Shown: positions 1 through 9,108 of the stretch, one piece after another
How positions within the stretch are numbered: position 1 is the first letter of the stretch
Layout: the number at the start of each line of letters is the position of its first letter
Translations under genes and position numbers: made by a program
DNA from: Actinomycetota bacterium
GTDB lineage: Bacteria > Actinomycetota > Actinomycetes > S36-B12 > FW305-bin1
Reading direction: 5' to 3'
Length of the DNA: 64,000 nucleotides
NCBI GenBank assembly: GCA_004297305.1
Contig: SCTR01000010.1
Coordinates: 186,001-250,000 of the forward strand
The notes under the pieces: generated by a model
Database searches by the model: none
Told to the model about the DNA's origin: nothing
The model's input: the letters and a program-made list of their open reading frames with translations, nothing else

Positions 1-2
1 CA

Positions 3-1004
3 AGCACCGAGATCGCGCGATTCGACGCCGAGGTGGGCGCGGAGGTTGCACCGTTCTCGGCCGTACTGCTGCGTTCGGAGTCCGCATCGTCATCCATGAT
101 CGAGAACCTGACCTCCGGAGCGAAGTCGATCGCGCTGGCCGAACTGGGTAGCAGAGACAAGCGGAATGCCACCGAGATCGTGGGCAACGTGGCCGCCATG
201 CGGGCGGCGCTTGATCTTGCCGACAGGTTGGACGGCGCGGCGATCATCGCCATGCACGCGGCGCTGCTCGGCGACGTACAGCCCGGCATGACAGGGCAGT
301 GGCGTACTGAGCAGGTCTGGATCGGCGGCACCTCCATCGGCCCACACACGGCCTCATTCGTTCCGCCGCACCATGAGCACGTGGCCGCCCTGATCGATGA
401 TCTGGTCCGTTTCACTCAACGCGTCGACCTGCCGCTGCTCGTGCAGGTCGCGATCGCGCACGCCCAGTTCGAGACCATCCACCCGTTCCCGGACGGCAAC
501 GGCCGAACGGGACGGGCGCTGATCCATGCGATGCTTCGCGGCCACGGGCTGACCCGCAACGTCACCGTGCCGGTCTCAGCCGGTCTGCTCACGGACACCA
601 GCGGCTACTTCCAGGCCCTCACTGCCTACCGGGACGGCAACCCCACCGCCATCGTCGCCAAGCTGGCCGACGCCTCACTCGCCGCCATCATCAATGGCCG
701 ACAGCTGGTGAACGAACTGCGATCCACCCGCGCGAGCTGGAGTACCAAGATCAAGGCACGCCGGGGTGCGGCTGCCTGGCGCCTTGCCGACCTCCTCGTA
801 CATCAGCCAGTGGTCGATGCATCCGCCGTCGCCGCCGAGCTCGATCTCGCGCCGCAGAACGTCCAACGTGCGATCAGGCCACTCGTCGAAGGCGGCATAC
901 TCACCGAGTTCACCGGCTTCAAGCGCAACCGAATGTGGCAGGCGACCGAGATCCTCACTGCCCTAGACGACTTCGCAGCCCGCGCTGGAAGGCGCGGCAG
1001 GTGA
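3..1004 (+). CDS. Fic/DOC family protein, 5' end cut by window edge
   Basis: Likely AMP-transferase (AMPylation of a hydroxyl side chain). The frame is open to the first bases of the window, so the start lies outside; the first internal GTG is at 33. Numbered from that GTG, the Fic catalytic motif HPFPDGNGR starts at residue 150, with the flap region before it. An SSSMIEN stretch at residues 19-25 fits the (S/T)xxxE(G/N) inhibitory motif, which would make this a class II, self-inhibited Fic. The last ~90 residues look like a winged helix (AAELDLAPQNVQRAIRPL), as in many chromosomal Fic proteins that may bind DNA. Family sure; target unknown. Confidence 0.9.
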   Translation, partial: STEIARFDAEVGAEVAPFSAVLLRSESASSSMIENLTSGAKSIALAELGSRDKRNATEIVGNVAAMRAALDLADRLDGAAIIAMHAALLGDVQPGMTGQWRTEQVWIGGTSIGPHTASFVPPHHEHVAALIDDLVRFTQRVDLPLLVQVAIAHAQFETIHPFPDGNGRTGRALIHAMLRGHGLTRNVTVPVSAGLLTDTSGYFQALTAYRDGNPTAIVAKLADASLAAIINGRQLVNELRSTRASWSTKIKARRGAAAWRLADLLVHQPVVDASAVAAELDLAPQNVQRAIRPLVEGGILTEFTGFKRNRMWQATEILTALDDFAARAGRRGR

Positions 1005-1095
1005 CCGACCACTGCCGCCCTTGATCTCGTACGAGTTCAGTGCTGAATGAAGGTACGGGCGATCGGGTCGTTCACGCAAAAGTCGCTCCCGCCGT

Positions 1096-1509
1096 TCAAT
1101 CCTTGACTGCGCCGCGCCCGGTTCGGCCATCTAGGCGGGCCAGGAACACCTCAGTACCGGGTCGTGGAGCTGCACCGGATGCACAGAGGGAAACGAGTGC
1201 GTTGGTGATGGCCCCGACGAAGGATCGATCTTGGGGGAAAGTCCGATTGGCAACGTAGACGAGGCCGTGGTGGGTGCGTCCGACACGTCGCCAATCGTTG
1301 GCGATGGGGGCGAAGTCAGCGATGTTGATGGTGACGAGGACGCGGCGCTGGTCAGTTGCGAAGGCGAGCAGATCCTCGTCCGGGGTCGAGAGGAGGGCAG
1401 GCTCTTCGACGACGGCCGTCACGTCGAGGTTGTGATCGCGGAGCCGGGCGGCGATGGTGCCGCTGAGCATCTCGTCAAGCAGCAGCCGGGCTCGCCGTGT
1501 CCCGGTCAC
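1096..1509 (-). CDS. DUF5615 family PIN-like protein, putative toxin
   Basis: 137-residue PIN-like fold protein, probable ribonuclease toxin of a type II toxin-antitoxin pair. Seen: N-terminal LLLDEML, a central DEDLLAFA acidic segment and TINIADF near residue 80, which match the usual acidic positions of the DUF5615 family. The GTG start at 1509 overlaps the TGA of the upstream gene as GTGA, so translation is coupled; an upstream ATG at 1539 in the same frame would give ten extra residues and is less likely. Function as a toxin is inferred from family and operon. Confidence 0.8.
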   Translation of the reverse strand: MTGTRRARLLLDEMLSGTIAARLRDHNLDVTAVVEEPALLSTPDEDLLAFATDQRRVLVTINIADFAPIANDWRRVGRTHHGLVYVANRTFPQDRSFVGAITNALVSLCASGAAPRPGTEVFLARLDGRTGRGAVKD

Positions 1510-1952
1510 TGGGCCAGGAGATGCTGCTGACGCTCCCACGCGGCGAGTGCGTCTGCCTCAAGCTGGTCGACATCGGCGATCCAGGCGTCGATCTCGTGCG
1601 GGTACGACGACCAGTAGCGCACCGCGGTGTCGACCAGTCGCGCCGGCACACCGGTGTTCGACGCTACGAGGGCGACGATGCCGGCGGCATCCAACTGCGG
1701 TTCAGCCGCACGGGAGGACTTGACCGCGCGGATCACCTCGCGCACATCGGGACCGCCCAGAAGAACTGCCCGGCGGCCGCTGCGGCCGTCGCGGAACAGG
1801 ACGCCCGGATGCTCGTCCATGCGAAGGCCCTCATCGACGAAGCGATTCGCCACCGACGATCCGGATGATCCGGGGTGCCGCGCGACGTACGCCGAGAGCC
1901 GCGTGCCGACCGCCTCCTCGAAACGGATCGACCTCGGCAACCCACTACCCAT
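1506..1952 (-). CDS. Putative antitoxin, DUF433/CopG-like, partner of DUF5615 protein
   Basis: 148-residue protein directly upstream of the PIN-like protein and overlapping it by four bases. The first ~45 residues (RSIRFEEAVGTRLSAYV) resemble a ribbon-helix-helix DNA-binding segment; the end (AAGIVALVASNTGVPARLVDTAVRYW) resembles the DUF433 segment often found with DUF5615 toxins. The start is set at the ATG at 1952 because a TACAAT -10 box ends six bases before it, giving a leaderless transcript; the longer reading from 2000 would run through that promoter. Antitoxin and autoregulator roles are inferred. Confidence 0.72.
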   Translation of the reverse strand: MGSGLPRSIRFEEAVGTRLSAYVARHPGSSGSSVANRFVDEGLRMDEHPGVLFRDGRSGRRAVLLGGPDVREVIRAVKSSRAAEPQLDAAGIVALVASNTGVPARLVDTAVRYWSSYPHEIDAWIADVDQLEADALAAWERQQHLLAQ

Positions 1953-1958
1953 GACTAC

Positions 1959-1987
1959 ATTGTAGCGGCGGCCAGATATCGGAGTCA
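1959..1987 (-). promoter_or_regulatory. Leaderless promoter of the antitoxin-toxin operon
   Basis: On the minus strand, TGACTC (1987-1982), 17 bases, then TACAAT (1964-1959), then six bases to the ATG at 1952. The -10 box is embedded in the 11-base palindrome CTACATTGTAG (1955-1965), a plausible operator for the antitoxin. Confidence 0.55.
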
Positions 1988-1990
1988 CAA

Positions 1991-2171
1991 GCTCAGCCAT
2001 TGCATCGACTGGATCGGCTCCTGGCGACGGATGTCGCCCGCATCTATGAAGCTCCTTTCACCGACCACGCACCGGCCTGACCGGGAAGCGCTGTTCAGCG
2101 GCGCCGACATCGATGCACTCGTCGACGTCCTCAACGACGTTAAGGCGACCGCCGTATCCGCCGCGCTGTAA
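1991..2171 (+). pseudogene. Frameshifted remnant of a type I restriction HsdR C-terminus
   Basis: Reading from 1991, the frame gives LLATDVARIYEAPFTDHAPA and then a TGA at 2078. A +1 shift there continues as REALFSGADIDALVDVL and ends at the TAA at 2169-2171. Joined, the text has the APFTD...ALF pattern I know from the last ~60 residues of type I restriction R subunits. Nothing of the helicase or nuclease domains remains; the sequence to the left is the toxin-antitoxin operon on the other strand. The call rests on pattern memory, so it is probable, not proven. Confidence 0.5.
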
Positions 2172-2192
2172 GGGAACACGCGGTCCACCGAC

Positions 2193-5100
2193 TCACGCCG
2201 CCGTCCCCGCCGCGCCGTCGACGGAGCCGCTCTGGTCGGCGGACCCGGTGCCGGTGAGCAGTGCCGTCAACTCCGCTCGACCCGGCAGTCCGGCCGGCGT
2301 CGACGTGGTGCGGGTCCGCAGGTGCAGGAACGTCGCCTCCACTTGGTCGGGTTCGACGCCGACGCGCTCGGCCCAGGCCAACCGGTAGATCGCCAGCTGG
2401 AGCGGATCGGCTGAGGCGGCTCGTCCGGTTTTCCAGTCGACGACCTCCCAACCGCCGCCCGGGGTATGGAACACCGCGTCGATGCGGCCGCGAACCACCC
2501 GTCCGCCGAGCAGGACGGCGAAGGGCTCCTCGATGGCGACCGGGGTCCGCGCCGCATAGTCGGTGTCCAGGAAGGCTTCCTGCAGGTCACGAAGATCGAT
2601 GTCGCTGTCGATGCCGTCGTCTGCAGCACCGGGCAGTTCCGCAGGATCGAGCAGCGGTCGTTGGCCGTACTGGGTCTCGATCCACGCATGGAGCCGGGTC
2701 CCCTGCACGGCGCGCGCGGCCGGCGGTCGCGGCATCGGCCGGACCAGGGCCCGGGCAAGACCGGTCGGGTCGCGGGCCAGCTGCTGCAGCTGCGTGGCCG
2801 TGAGGGCCGCGGGCAAGTGGACGACGCGGTCACCGCCCTCATCTCGCCGGAGTTCGGTCAGGAGGGTCCGTACGTCGGCGTCCCACTCGGCCAGAACGCC
2901 CCGGTCCGCGGCGTTCAAACCCAACTGCTCGGCGGGGTCCGGCAGCCAGTCGGTGTCGCCGTGAGCTGTATCGAGCTGCGCGGCCACCGCCTCGGCGAGA
3001 GCGCGCCGAGGCGCCGCACGGGCGACGTCGAGTGGCACGGGCCAGGCCACGACACGGTCCGCGTCGACCGCGGGGTTGCGACCGTCGGGACCCGGCGCCG
3101 GTGCCCACGGACCGGGCGGCTGTCCGAGGACGTCAGCGACGGCCCGGATCTGCTCCAGGAAGGGGCTGGGTCCCCGGGGCGTCGACTGGGTGGGACCCCA
3201 CCAGTGACCGCTGGCGACCAGCACCTCCTCCGCTCGGGTGACCGCGACGTACGCCAGCCGGGTCTCGTCGAGCAGTTCCAGTTGCGCGCTGTCGGTCGCG
3301 AACTGCTGATGGTCGACGCGGCGTGGGCCGTCCGGACCCGGGAAGGCCGCCAGAGCCTGCGGCGCTGGCTCGTGGCGTACGGCGTACGGCAGGGCCACCG
3401 GCGAGGTCGGCCAGCGGTCCTGGCTGCGGTCGGACGGGAACACCTTGCGGCACAGGGACGGCAGGACGACGACGGGAAACTCCAGTCCCTTCGCCCGATG
3501 GACGGTAAGCACCTGGACCGCGTCGATGCGAGGCGGCTGCGGGACCCCGACGGCGACATCGAACCGATCCAGGTCGGCGATCCACGCCAGGAATCCACCC
3601 AGACCGGCGCGGCCGTCCACATCGCGGTACTCGGCGGCCAGCTCGACCAGCGCCGCCACGGCCGCCTGGCGCTGACCGGCGCTGTCCCCGATAGCCGCGG
3701 CGAGTTCCACGTCGAGCCCGGTGACCGCGACGACCCGGTGGACGAGATCTCCCAACGGTTCACCGACGTACCGGCGCAGTTCACGCAGTTCGGCGGCCAA
3801 CGCGGAGAACCGCTGCCGCGCCGCCGACGACACCGGCTCGTCGCCGAGGTCGTCCAGCGCGTCGGCGAGCGCCACCGCATCGGCGGCGTCAGATCCCTCG
3901 ACGACCCGGCGCAGCGCCGCCGACAAGCCGTCGCGCCCCGGGTCAGATCCCTGCGCTGCCACCGGATCCGAGCCTGCTGCGTCCTCGGCGAGATGGTCGC
4001 CGCTCACACGATCCCGACCCGGGCGGCGCCCGCCGACGGTCGGACCGGCAAGAGCGCGGGCACGGCGACCGAGCGCGGCCAAGTCACGCGGACCGATCGC
4101 CCAGCGGGGACCGGTGAGCAACCGGACGAGCGCGGCGTTGGCGGTCGGGTCGTGCAGGATCTGCAGCACGCTGACGACGTCAGCGACGTCCGGCAGTTGC
4201 AACAGACCGGCCCAGCCGACCACCTCGACCGGTACGTCGCGCGCGGCCAATGCTGCGGCGAGGGCGGGAAACTCGCTGGCGGCCCGGCAGAGGATCGCGA
4301 TGTCCGACCAGCCCCGCCCACTCTGCTGCAGGTCCACGACCTGGCCGGCGATCCAGTCCAGTTCCGCGGCATGGGTGTCGAACAGCCCGTATCGCAGCTC
4401 GCCCCCGCCCTTGCCTGCACCGCCGAGCAGCGCGCGGACACCAGCGTGATACGACCGCAACGGGGCAGCGACGCGGTTAGCGACGTCGATCACGGCGGAC
4501 GCGGATCGCCGGTTGTCCCGCAACGAGAACCGACGGGTGGGCCGTGGCTGGCCCACCGCCGACGAACCCGGGAAGTGCTCGGCGAAGGTGTCGATGTTGT
4601 GCACACTGGCGCCGCGCCAGGCATAGATCGCCTGACACGGGTCGCCCACGGCAGTCACCGGATGCCCACCGCCGAACAGGTGTTGCAGCAACAGGCGCTG
4701 CGTCACCGAGGTGTCCTGATACTCGTCGAGCAGCACGACAGCGGCCCGGGATCGACAGTCCGCGACAACCTCCGGGCAGCGCCGCGCGAGCATCGTCGCC
4801 AGCCGCAGCTGGTCGGCGAAGTCCAGCACTCCGGCGGCCGCCTTGGCTTCGCGGAACTCGACGACCAGTTCGGCGAGTTCGATCCGCCGTCGCGCGGTGG
4901 CGGCCATGTCGACGGCGATCCGTTGCGGCCGACCGTCGTCGGCGACGAGGGCAACCAGCGCCTCGTCCTCGGCGATGAGGTCCTCCGGGGCGACGGCGTG
5001 CTCGGTGAGGGCGTCGTCAAGAGCAAGCAACTGACCGACCAGATGCACGGGACGGGTGTGCCAGGAGCGCAGTGGCCGGCCCGTCCGGCACAGCACGCGG

Positions 5101-5516
5101 TACGCGACTTGGTGGCGGGCACCGTCGGTGAGCAGCCGCGCCGACGGCTCCAGGCCCAGCCGAAGCCCGTGTTCGGCGACGAGCCGGTCGGCGAACGCGT
5201 GGTACGTCGTGACGGTCGGCTCGACCTCGGCGCGGGGCAGCTCAGCCCGTTGCGCATTGCGCCGCAACAGGTCCCGGACCCGGCCATGCAGTTCGGCAGC
5301 GGCCTTGGTCGTGAAGGTGAGACCGAGCACAGCCTCCGGCGCCACCTGACCGGTCAACACGAGCCACATCACCCGGGCGGCCATCACCGTCGTCTTGCCG
5401 GTCCCGGCGCCAGCCACGATCACGCCGGGCGCGAGTGGTGCGGTGGCAGCCTCAAGCTGGTCGTCGGACAGCGGTACGCCGATGAGGTCGCGCAATCGAC
5501 CCGGAGTGATCACCAT
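2193..5516 (-). CDS. adnB: ATP-dependent helicase-nuclease subunit AdnB
   Basis: 1107 residues, UvrD/Rep-type SF1A motor plus C-terminal RecB-type nuclease; half of the AdnA-AdnB double-strand-break resection machine that replaces RecBCD in actinobacteria. Seen: Walker A GAGTGKTT near residue 37, LLDEYQDTS, GDPCQAIYAWRGA, TVHRAKGLEFPVVVLP, and nuclease residues GRIDAVF, VVDWKTG and QLAIYR near the end. Length fits mycobacterial AdnB (about 1100). The start ATG overlaps the adnA stop by seven bases, so the two are co-translated; a GTG one codon later is an alternative. A ~50-residue variable insert sits around residues 490-540. Confidence 0.95.
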   Translation of the reverse strand: MVITPGRLRDLIGVPLSDDQLEAATAPLAPGVIVAGAGTGKTTVMAARVMWLVLTGQVAPEAVLGLTFTTKAAAELHGRVRDLLRRNAQRAELPRAEVEPTVTTYHAFADRLVAEHGLRLGLEPSARLLTDGARHQVAYRVLCRTGRPLRSWHTRPVHLVGQLLALDDALTEHAVAPEDLIAEDEALVALVADDGRPQRIAVDMAATARRRIELAELVVEFREAKAAAGVLDFADQLRLATMLARRCPEVVADCRSRAAVVLLDEYQDTSVTQRLLLQHLFGGGHPVTAVGDPCQAIYAWRGASVHNIDTFAEHFPGSSAVGQPRPTRRFSLRDNRRSASAVIDVANRVAAPLRSYHAGVRALLGGAGKGGGELRYGLFDTHAAELDWIAGQVVDLQQSGRGWSDIAILCRAASEFPALAAALAARDVPVEVVGWAGLLQLPDVADVVSVLQILHDPTANAALVRLLTGPRWAIGPRDLAALGRRARALAGPTVGGRRPGRDRVSGDHLAEDAAGSDPVAAQGSDPGRDGLSAALRRVVEGSDAADAVALADALDDLGDEPVSSAARQRFSALAAELRELRRYVGEPLGDLVHRVVAVTGLDVELAAAIGDSAGQRQAAVAALVELAAEYRDVDGRAGLGGFLAWIADLDRFDVAVGVPQPPRIDAVQVLTVHRAKGLEFPVVVLPSLCRKVFPSDRSQDRWPTSPVALPYAVRHEPAPQALAAFPGPDGPRRVDHQQFATDSAQLELLDETRLAYVAVTRAEEVLVASGHWWGPTQSTPRGPSPFLEQIRAVADVLGQPPGPWAPAPGPDGRNPAVDADRVVAWPVPLDVARAAPRRALAEAVAAQLDTAHGDTDWLPDPAEQLGLNAADRGVLAEWDADVRTLLTELRRDEGGDRVVHLPAALTATQLQQLARDPTGLARALVRPMPRPPAARAVQGTRLHAWIETQYGQRPLLDPAELPGAADDGIDSDIDLRDLQEAFLDTDYAARTPVAIEEPFAVLLGGRVVRGRIDAVFHTPGGGWEVVDWKTGRAASADPLQLAIYRLAWAERVGVEPDQVEATFLHLRTRTTSTPAGLPGRAELTALLTGTGSADQSGSVDGAAGTAA

Positions 5517-8500
5517 GGCCGCGCTCCCCTCGAATCAGCTGGACACGCCGATTTCACCCGACAGGTCTGACATGCCGGGCCTGGTCGCGCCGGGTACTGC
5601 TCGTCTCGCACTGCCGCAGCTGCCCGTCCCAGAGCCAGGTCGACCCACGTTGGTCCGGGCTCCTCGGCAGCGGCCGTGCCCGGTGGGACCTGCCCGAGCA
5701 CGACCGGCGCGCTGTCGTCGCCTCGGACACCGACGCCGAGCATGACCAGCTCCGCTCCCCCGGAGACCGTGCCCGCATCCGGTACGGCGCCGGCGGCGAC
5801 CGCCGCTTGATAGGCACCGAGTTGGCGATGCTCGGTGAGGTCACGCGCCGTCGGCTTGGTCGCCGACGTCTTCAGGTCGACCACGTGGACCGCGCCGGCG
5901 GCGTCGATCTCCACCCGGTCGAAGGTGCCCCGCAGCCGGACGGGAACGGTCGACCCGTCGGGCGCCGGCACACCGAGGACGACGTCGAACGGCACCTCCG
6001 ATCCGACCAGGACCTGGCCGCCACGCCGGTGGTAGGCCAGGAGGCGTTCCAGCACCGCGTCGGCCAGTTCCCGCTGCCGCTGCGATTCGTACGGCACCCC
6101 GAAACCGACTGCTGGCCAGACCGAATCGAGGATGCCCCGCAGACCGTCGAGATCATCCGGCAGTTCGCCGCGGGCCACGGCGTCCGCGAGCACATGGACG
6201 AGGGCACCGACGCCTGCGGCCGGCCCTCCGACGCCGTCGGCACCGACCTCACGGCTGAGGAACCACTGCAGGGGGCAGCGTTCCAACGCCGTCAACGCGG
6301 ACGCGGACAGCGTTACCGGCGCGTCCGCCGGACGCACCGGCGCCGCGCCTTCGGTGCGCCTGGCGACGCCCCACCAGCGATCCGGGTTCGCTGCCGGCAC
6401 CAGCGGTTTGCCGCTGCGATCGCGAAGCCCGGCGAGCACCGCCAGCCTCCGCACGGCTGCCGCACGGAGGCCGGCTGACGTCGCCGGATCCTCCGCCCTG
6501 GCCCGCAACGCAGCGACCAGTCCCGCGGTCGACAACGGCCGGGTCGGTCGGCCGGACACGTGGCGCACCGGGACGCCGAGGTCGTCGAGGAACCGCGAGG
6601 GGACGTCGGGCGTGCCGCCACCGCCGCGTACCGCGGTGACCACCAACCGTTCCCGGGCCCGCGTGCAGGCGACGTACAGCAGTCGGCGTTCCTCGGCGAG
6701 CAGTTCCGACCGCGTGGGGCCGACCGGCGAGCGACCCGCCGGGCCGCCGGGCGTGTCCGGTGCCCCGTCGCCGGCGCCCGCCATCACCGGCAGCAACTCC
6801 TCGCCGCGCACCAGCGTCGAGCGGCGGCGCAGGTCCGGCCAGGTGCCCTCCTGGACTCCGGCGACGATGACCCAACGCCACTGCAAGCCTTTCGCCCGGT
6901 GGGCGGTGAGCAGCCGCACCGCGTCCCCACGCACCGGTCGTTCGGCCAACGCGTCGGCGGGAATCGCCTGCTGGGCCAGCTCAGCGGCGAAGGCCTGCAC
7001 GCCGCTGACGCCGCAGCGCAGCTGCGCGCGCGCCGCGGCGTCCATGAGCGCGCACACCGCATCCAGATCACGGTCGGCCCGGCGACCTGCGGGTCCGCCG
7101 GCCAGCGCGGCGCGTTCGAGCCGGCGGGGCCAACCCGTCCCCGACCACAACGTCCACAGCACCTCCTCGGGTGAGGCGTGCTCGGCCACCCGCGCAGCGG
7201 CCGCGGCCAGCAGCCGGCCGACCCGGCGTACGGCGGCTCCCGCGCGCGCAGCGCCGTACGGCAGGTCGACCGCGGCGAGCCGGTCGGAATGCAGGACAGC
7301 GTCGCGCAGCAACACCGCCGCCGACGGCGCCGGCACCAGAGGGTCGTCATCGCTGCGAGGCAGCCGATCGTCGTGGTGGCGGCGCAGGGCCCGCCCGAGC
7401 CGTCGCAGGTCAGACGGATCCGCACCGCCCAGCGGCGACACCAGCAGGTCGCGCGCGACGTCCACCGGAAGGACCTGGTCGACGTCGCGCTCGCCCGCAA
7501 CAGCTAGTGCGGCAGCGACATCCAACGCCCGCAGCAGGACGCCAACCGCCGGGTCGGCCGCCAAGGGCAGCTCGTCGCCGGCGACCTCAACCGGCACTCC
7601 GGCGGCGACGAGGGCACGCCGCAGGCTTGGCAACTGTCGCGTCCCGGAGCGCACCAGCACGGCGATGTCGGCCCACCGCACCGGATCTGCGTCGTCGAGG
7701 TGCGCCCGCCGGACGAGGTCGGCGATGTGGGCTGCCTGCGCTGCGGGGTCGTCGAACGTCAGCACATCGACGCGGCCCGGTACGACGCCGGGTTCGCAGC
7801 GCGCCGCCCGGTGGCGACGCAGGTGAGCCGCAGGCAGGCCGGCCGGGACCTGATCGCCGAGGACAGCGCGCGCGGCCGCGGCGATCACCGGACCGAACCG
7901 CCGGGTGCGATCCAGCACCTCGACTCCGGCCGGCACGCCGCCCGGGCCGGCGAACTCGGCGGGAAACTGCAACAGGCCGCGGACAGCGGCCCCGCGGAAG
8001 GAATAGATCGCCTGGTCCGGGTCACCGACGACCACCAGGCTCGCGGTCGGGCCGACCAGGGCGCGCAGCAGCCGCACCTGGGCGGGATCGGTGTCCTGGA
8101 ACTCATCGACGTACACCGCCCGGAACTGCCGGTGCAACGCCTCCTGCACGTCGGGACGTTCGGCCAGCAGGACCGCGCGGTGGACGAGTTCGGCGTAGTC
8201 GACGACGCCTTCGGCGTCCAGCACGTCGAGGTACTCCTCGGCGAAGCAGGCCAGCTGCTCCCACTCCGCGACACCGCTGGCTGCAGCGGCCGCAGCCAGG
8301 TCGGCGGGGTCGAGCCCGGCAGATCGCAGCCGGGACAGCAGGTCACGAACCTGCTCGGCGAAACCCTGGGTGCCCAGCCCGGCGCGCAGGCTCGCCGGCC
8401 ACTGGGCACCGGCCGAACCCGCCAGCAGATCGCGGACTCGCCATTCCTGTTCCGGTCCGGACAGCAATCGCGGCGGGCCACTCAGCGATGCCGGGTCCGA

Positions 8501-8971
8501 CCACTGCTGCACGAGGGCGTAACAGAACGAGTGGAACGTGGTCACGGTCGGCACGAGCCCACCGCCGACCCGGGCGATGACGCGATCGCGAAGCTCGGCG
8601 GCCGCTCGACGGCCGAAGGTCAGCGCGAGCACCTGGTCTGGCTCGAGTCGCGCCGCGTCGGTCCGGCCCGAAGCGAGCCAGTCAGGATCAGACCCGCTTC
8701 CGTCGGATGGGTTCCCGCCGGACGGGCGGTCGTCAGCCTTGTTTCGGTCGGGCCCGCCGTTGGATGGGTGGCCATCGGCTGGGGTGCCGTCGGATGGGCT
8801 ACGGGCCAGTCGAGCGGCGATGGCCTCGACCAACGTGGTGGTCTTCCCGGTCCCGGGGCCGGCGAGCACCAGCAACGGCCCGTGCCGATGGGCGACGACG
8901 CGTCGCTGGGCGGCATCGAGCCGGATCGCCGCCGGCGGCGCCGGGGCCGACCGGTCGAGCAGCAGGGTCAT
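5510..8971 (-). CDS. adnA: ATP-dependent helicase-nuclease subunit AdnA
   Basis: 1153 residues; SF1A motor (GPGTGKTT, YVDEFQDTD, GDPDQAIYSFRGA, LTAHRAKGLQW) and a C-terminal nuclease (GTFDRVEID, VVDLKTS, QLGAYQ). A cysteine in LERCPLQW and the final CQTCRVKSAC look like the four ligands of the iron-sulfur staple found in AddB/AdnA-type nucleases. The ATG at 8971 is chosen because GGAGG lies seven bases upstream and because the P-loop region follows normally; the open frame extends to 9331 without homology. Odd: a ~45-residue Gly/Asp/Ser-rich insert after the P-loop region (about 8680-8815). Confidence 0.95.
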   Translation of the reverse strand: MTLLLDRSAPAPPAAIRLDAAQRRVVAHRHGPLLVLAGPGTGKTTTLVEAIAARLARSPSDGTPADGHPSNGGPDRNKADDRPSGGNPSDGSGSDPDWLASGRTDAARLEPDQVLALTFGRRAAAELRDRVIARVGGGLVPTVTTFHSFCYALVQQWSDPASLSGPPRLLSGPEQEWRVRDLLAGSAGAQWPASLRAGLGTQGFAEQVRDLLSRLRSAGLDPADLAAAAAASGVAEWEQLACFAEEYLDVLDAEGVVDYAELVHRAVLLAERPDVQEALHRQFRAVYVDEFQDTDPAQVRLLRALVGPTASLVVVGDPDQAIYSFRGAAVRGLLQFPAEFAGPGGVPAGVEVLDRTRRFGPVIAAAARAVLGDQVPAGLPAAHLRRHRAARCEPGVVPGRVDVLTFDDPAAQAAHIADLVRRAHLDDADPVRWADIAVLVRSGTRQLPSLRRALVAAGVPVEVAGDELPLAADPAVGVLLRALDVAAALAVAGERDVDQVLPVDVARDLLVSPLGGADPSDLRRLGRALRRHHDDRLPRSDDDPLVPAPSAAVLLRDAVLHSDRLAAVDLPYGAARAGAAVRRVGRLLAAAAARVAEHASPEEVLWTLWSGTGWPRRLERAALAGGPAGRRADRDLDAVCALMDAAARAQLRCGVSGVQAFAAELAQQAIPADALAERPVRGDAVRLLTAHRAKGLQWRWVIVAGVQEGTWPDLRRRSTLVRGEELLPVMAGAGDGAPDTPGGPAGRSPVGPTRSELLAEERRLLYVACTRARERLVVTAVRGGGGTPDVPSRFLDDLGVPVRHVSGRPTRPLSTAGLVAALRARAEDPATSAGLRAAAVRRLAVLAGLRDRSGKPLVPAANPDRWWGVARRTEGAAPVRPADAPVTLSASALTALERCPLQWFLSREVGADGVGGPAAGVGALVHVLADAVARGELPDDLDGLRGILDSVWPAVGFGVPYESQRQRELADAVLERLLAYHRRGGQVLVGSEVPFDVVLGVPAPDGSTVPVRLRGTFDRVEIDAAGAVHVVDLKTSATKPTARDLTEHRQLGAYQAAVAAGAVPDAGTVSGGAELVMLGVGVRGDDSAPVVLGQVPPGTAAAEEPGPTWVDLALGRAAAAVRDEQYPARPGPACQTCRVKSACPADSRGARPW

Positions 8972-9108
8972 CGTCGGGCCTCCACCCGTAGGACCGGCGC
9001 CTGTCGCCGGCGCCGCTGATGACAGCACCTCGCACCGACAACGGCCGGGCGGCCGGCGCTGCCGTGTCGCCTCCGGCGCGCGAGCGGTACCTCTGCGACC
9101 ATCGGGCG

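Noticed and set aside
2466-5570. A 1034-residue open frame on the plus strand opposite adnB
   Set aside because: It is the complement of a clear helicase-nuclease gene; Arg/Gly/Pro-rich text with no motifs. Long antisense frames are expected at this GC content. The same applies to the long plus-strand frames opposite adnA, moeZ, the VanW gene, the FtsH-like gene and pepA.
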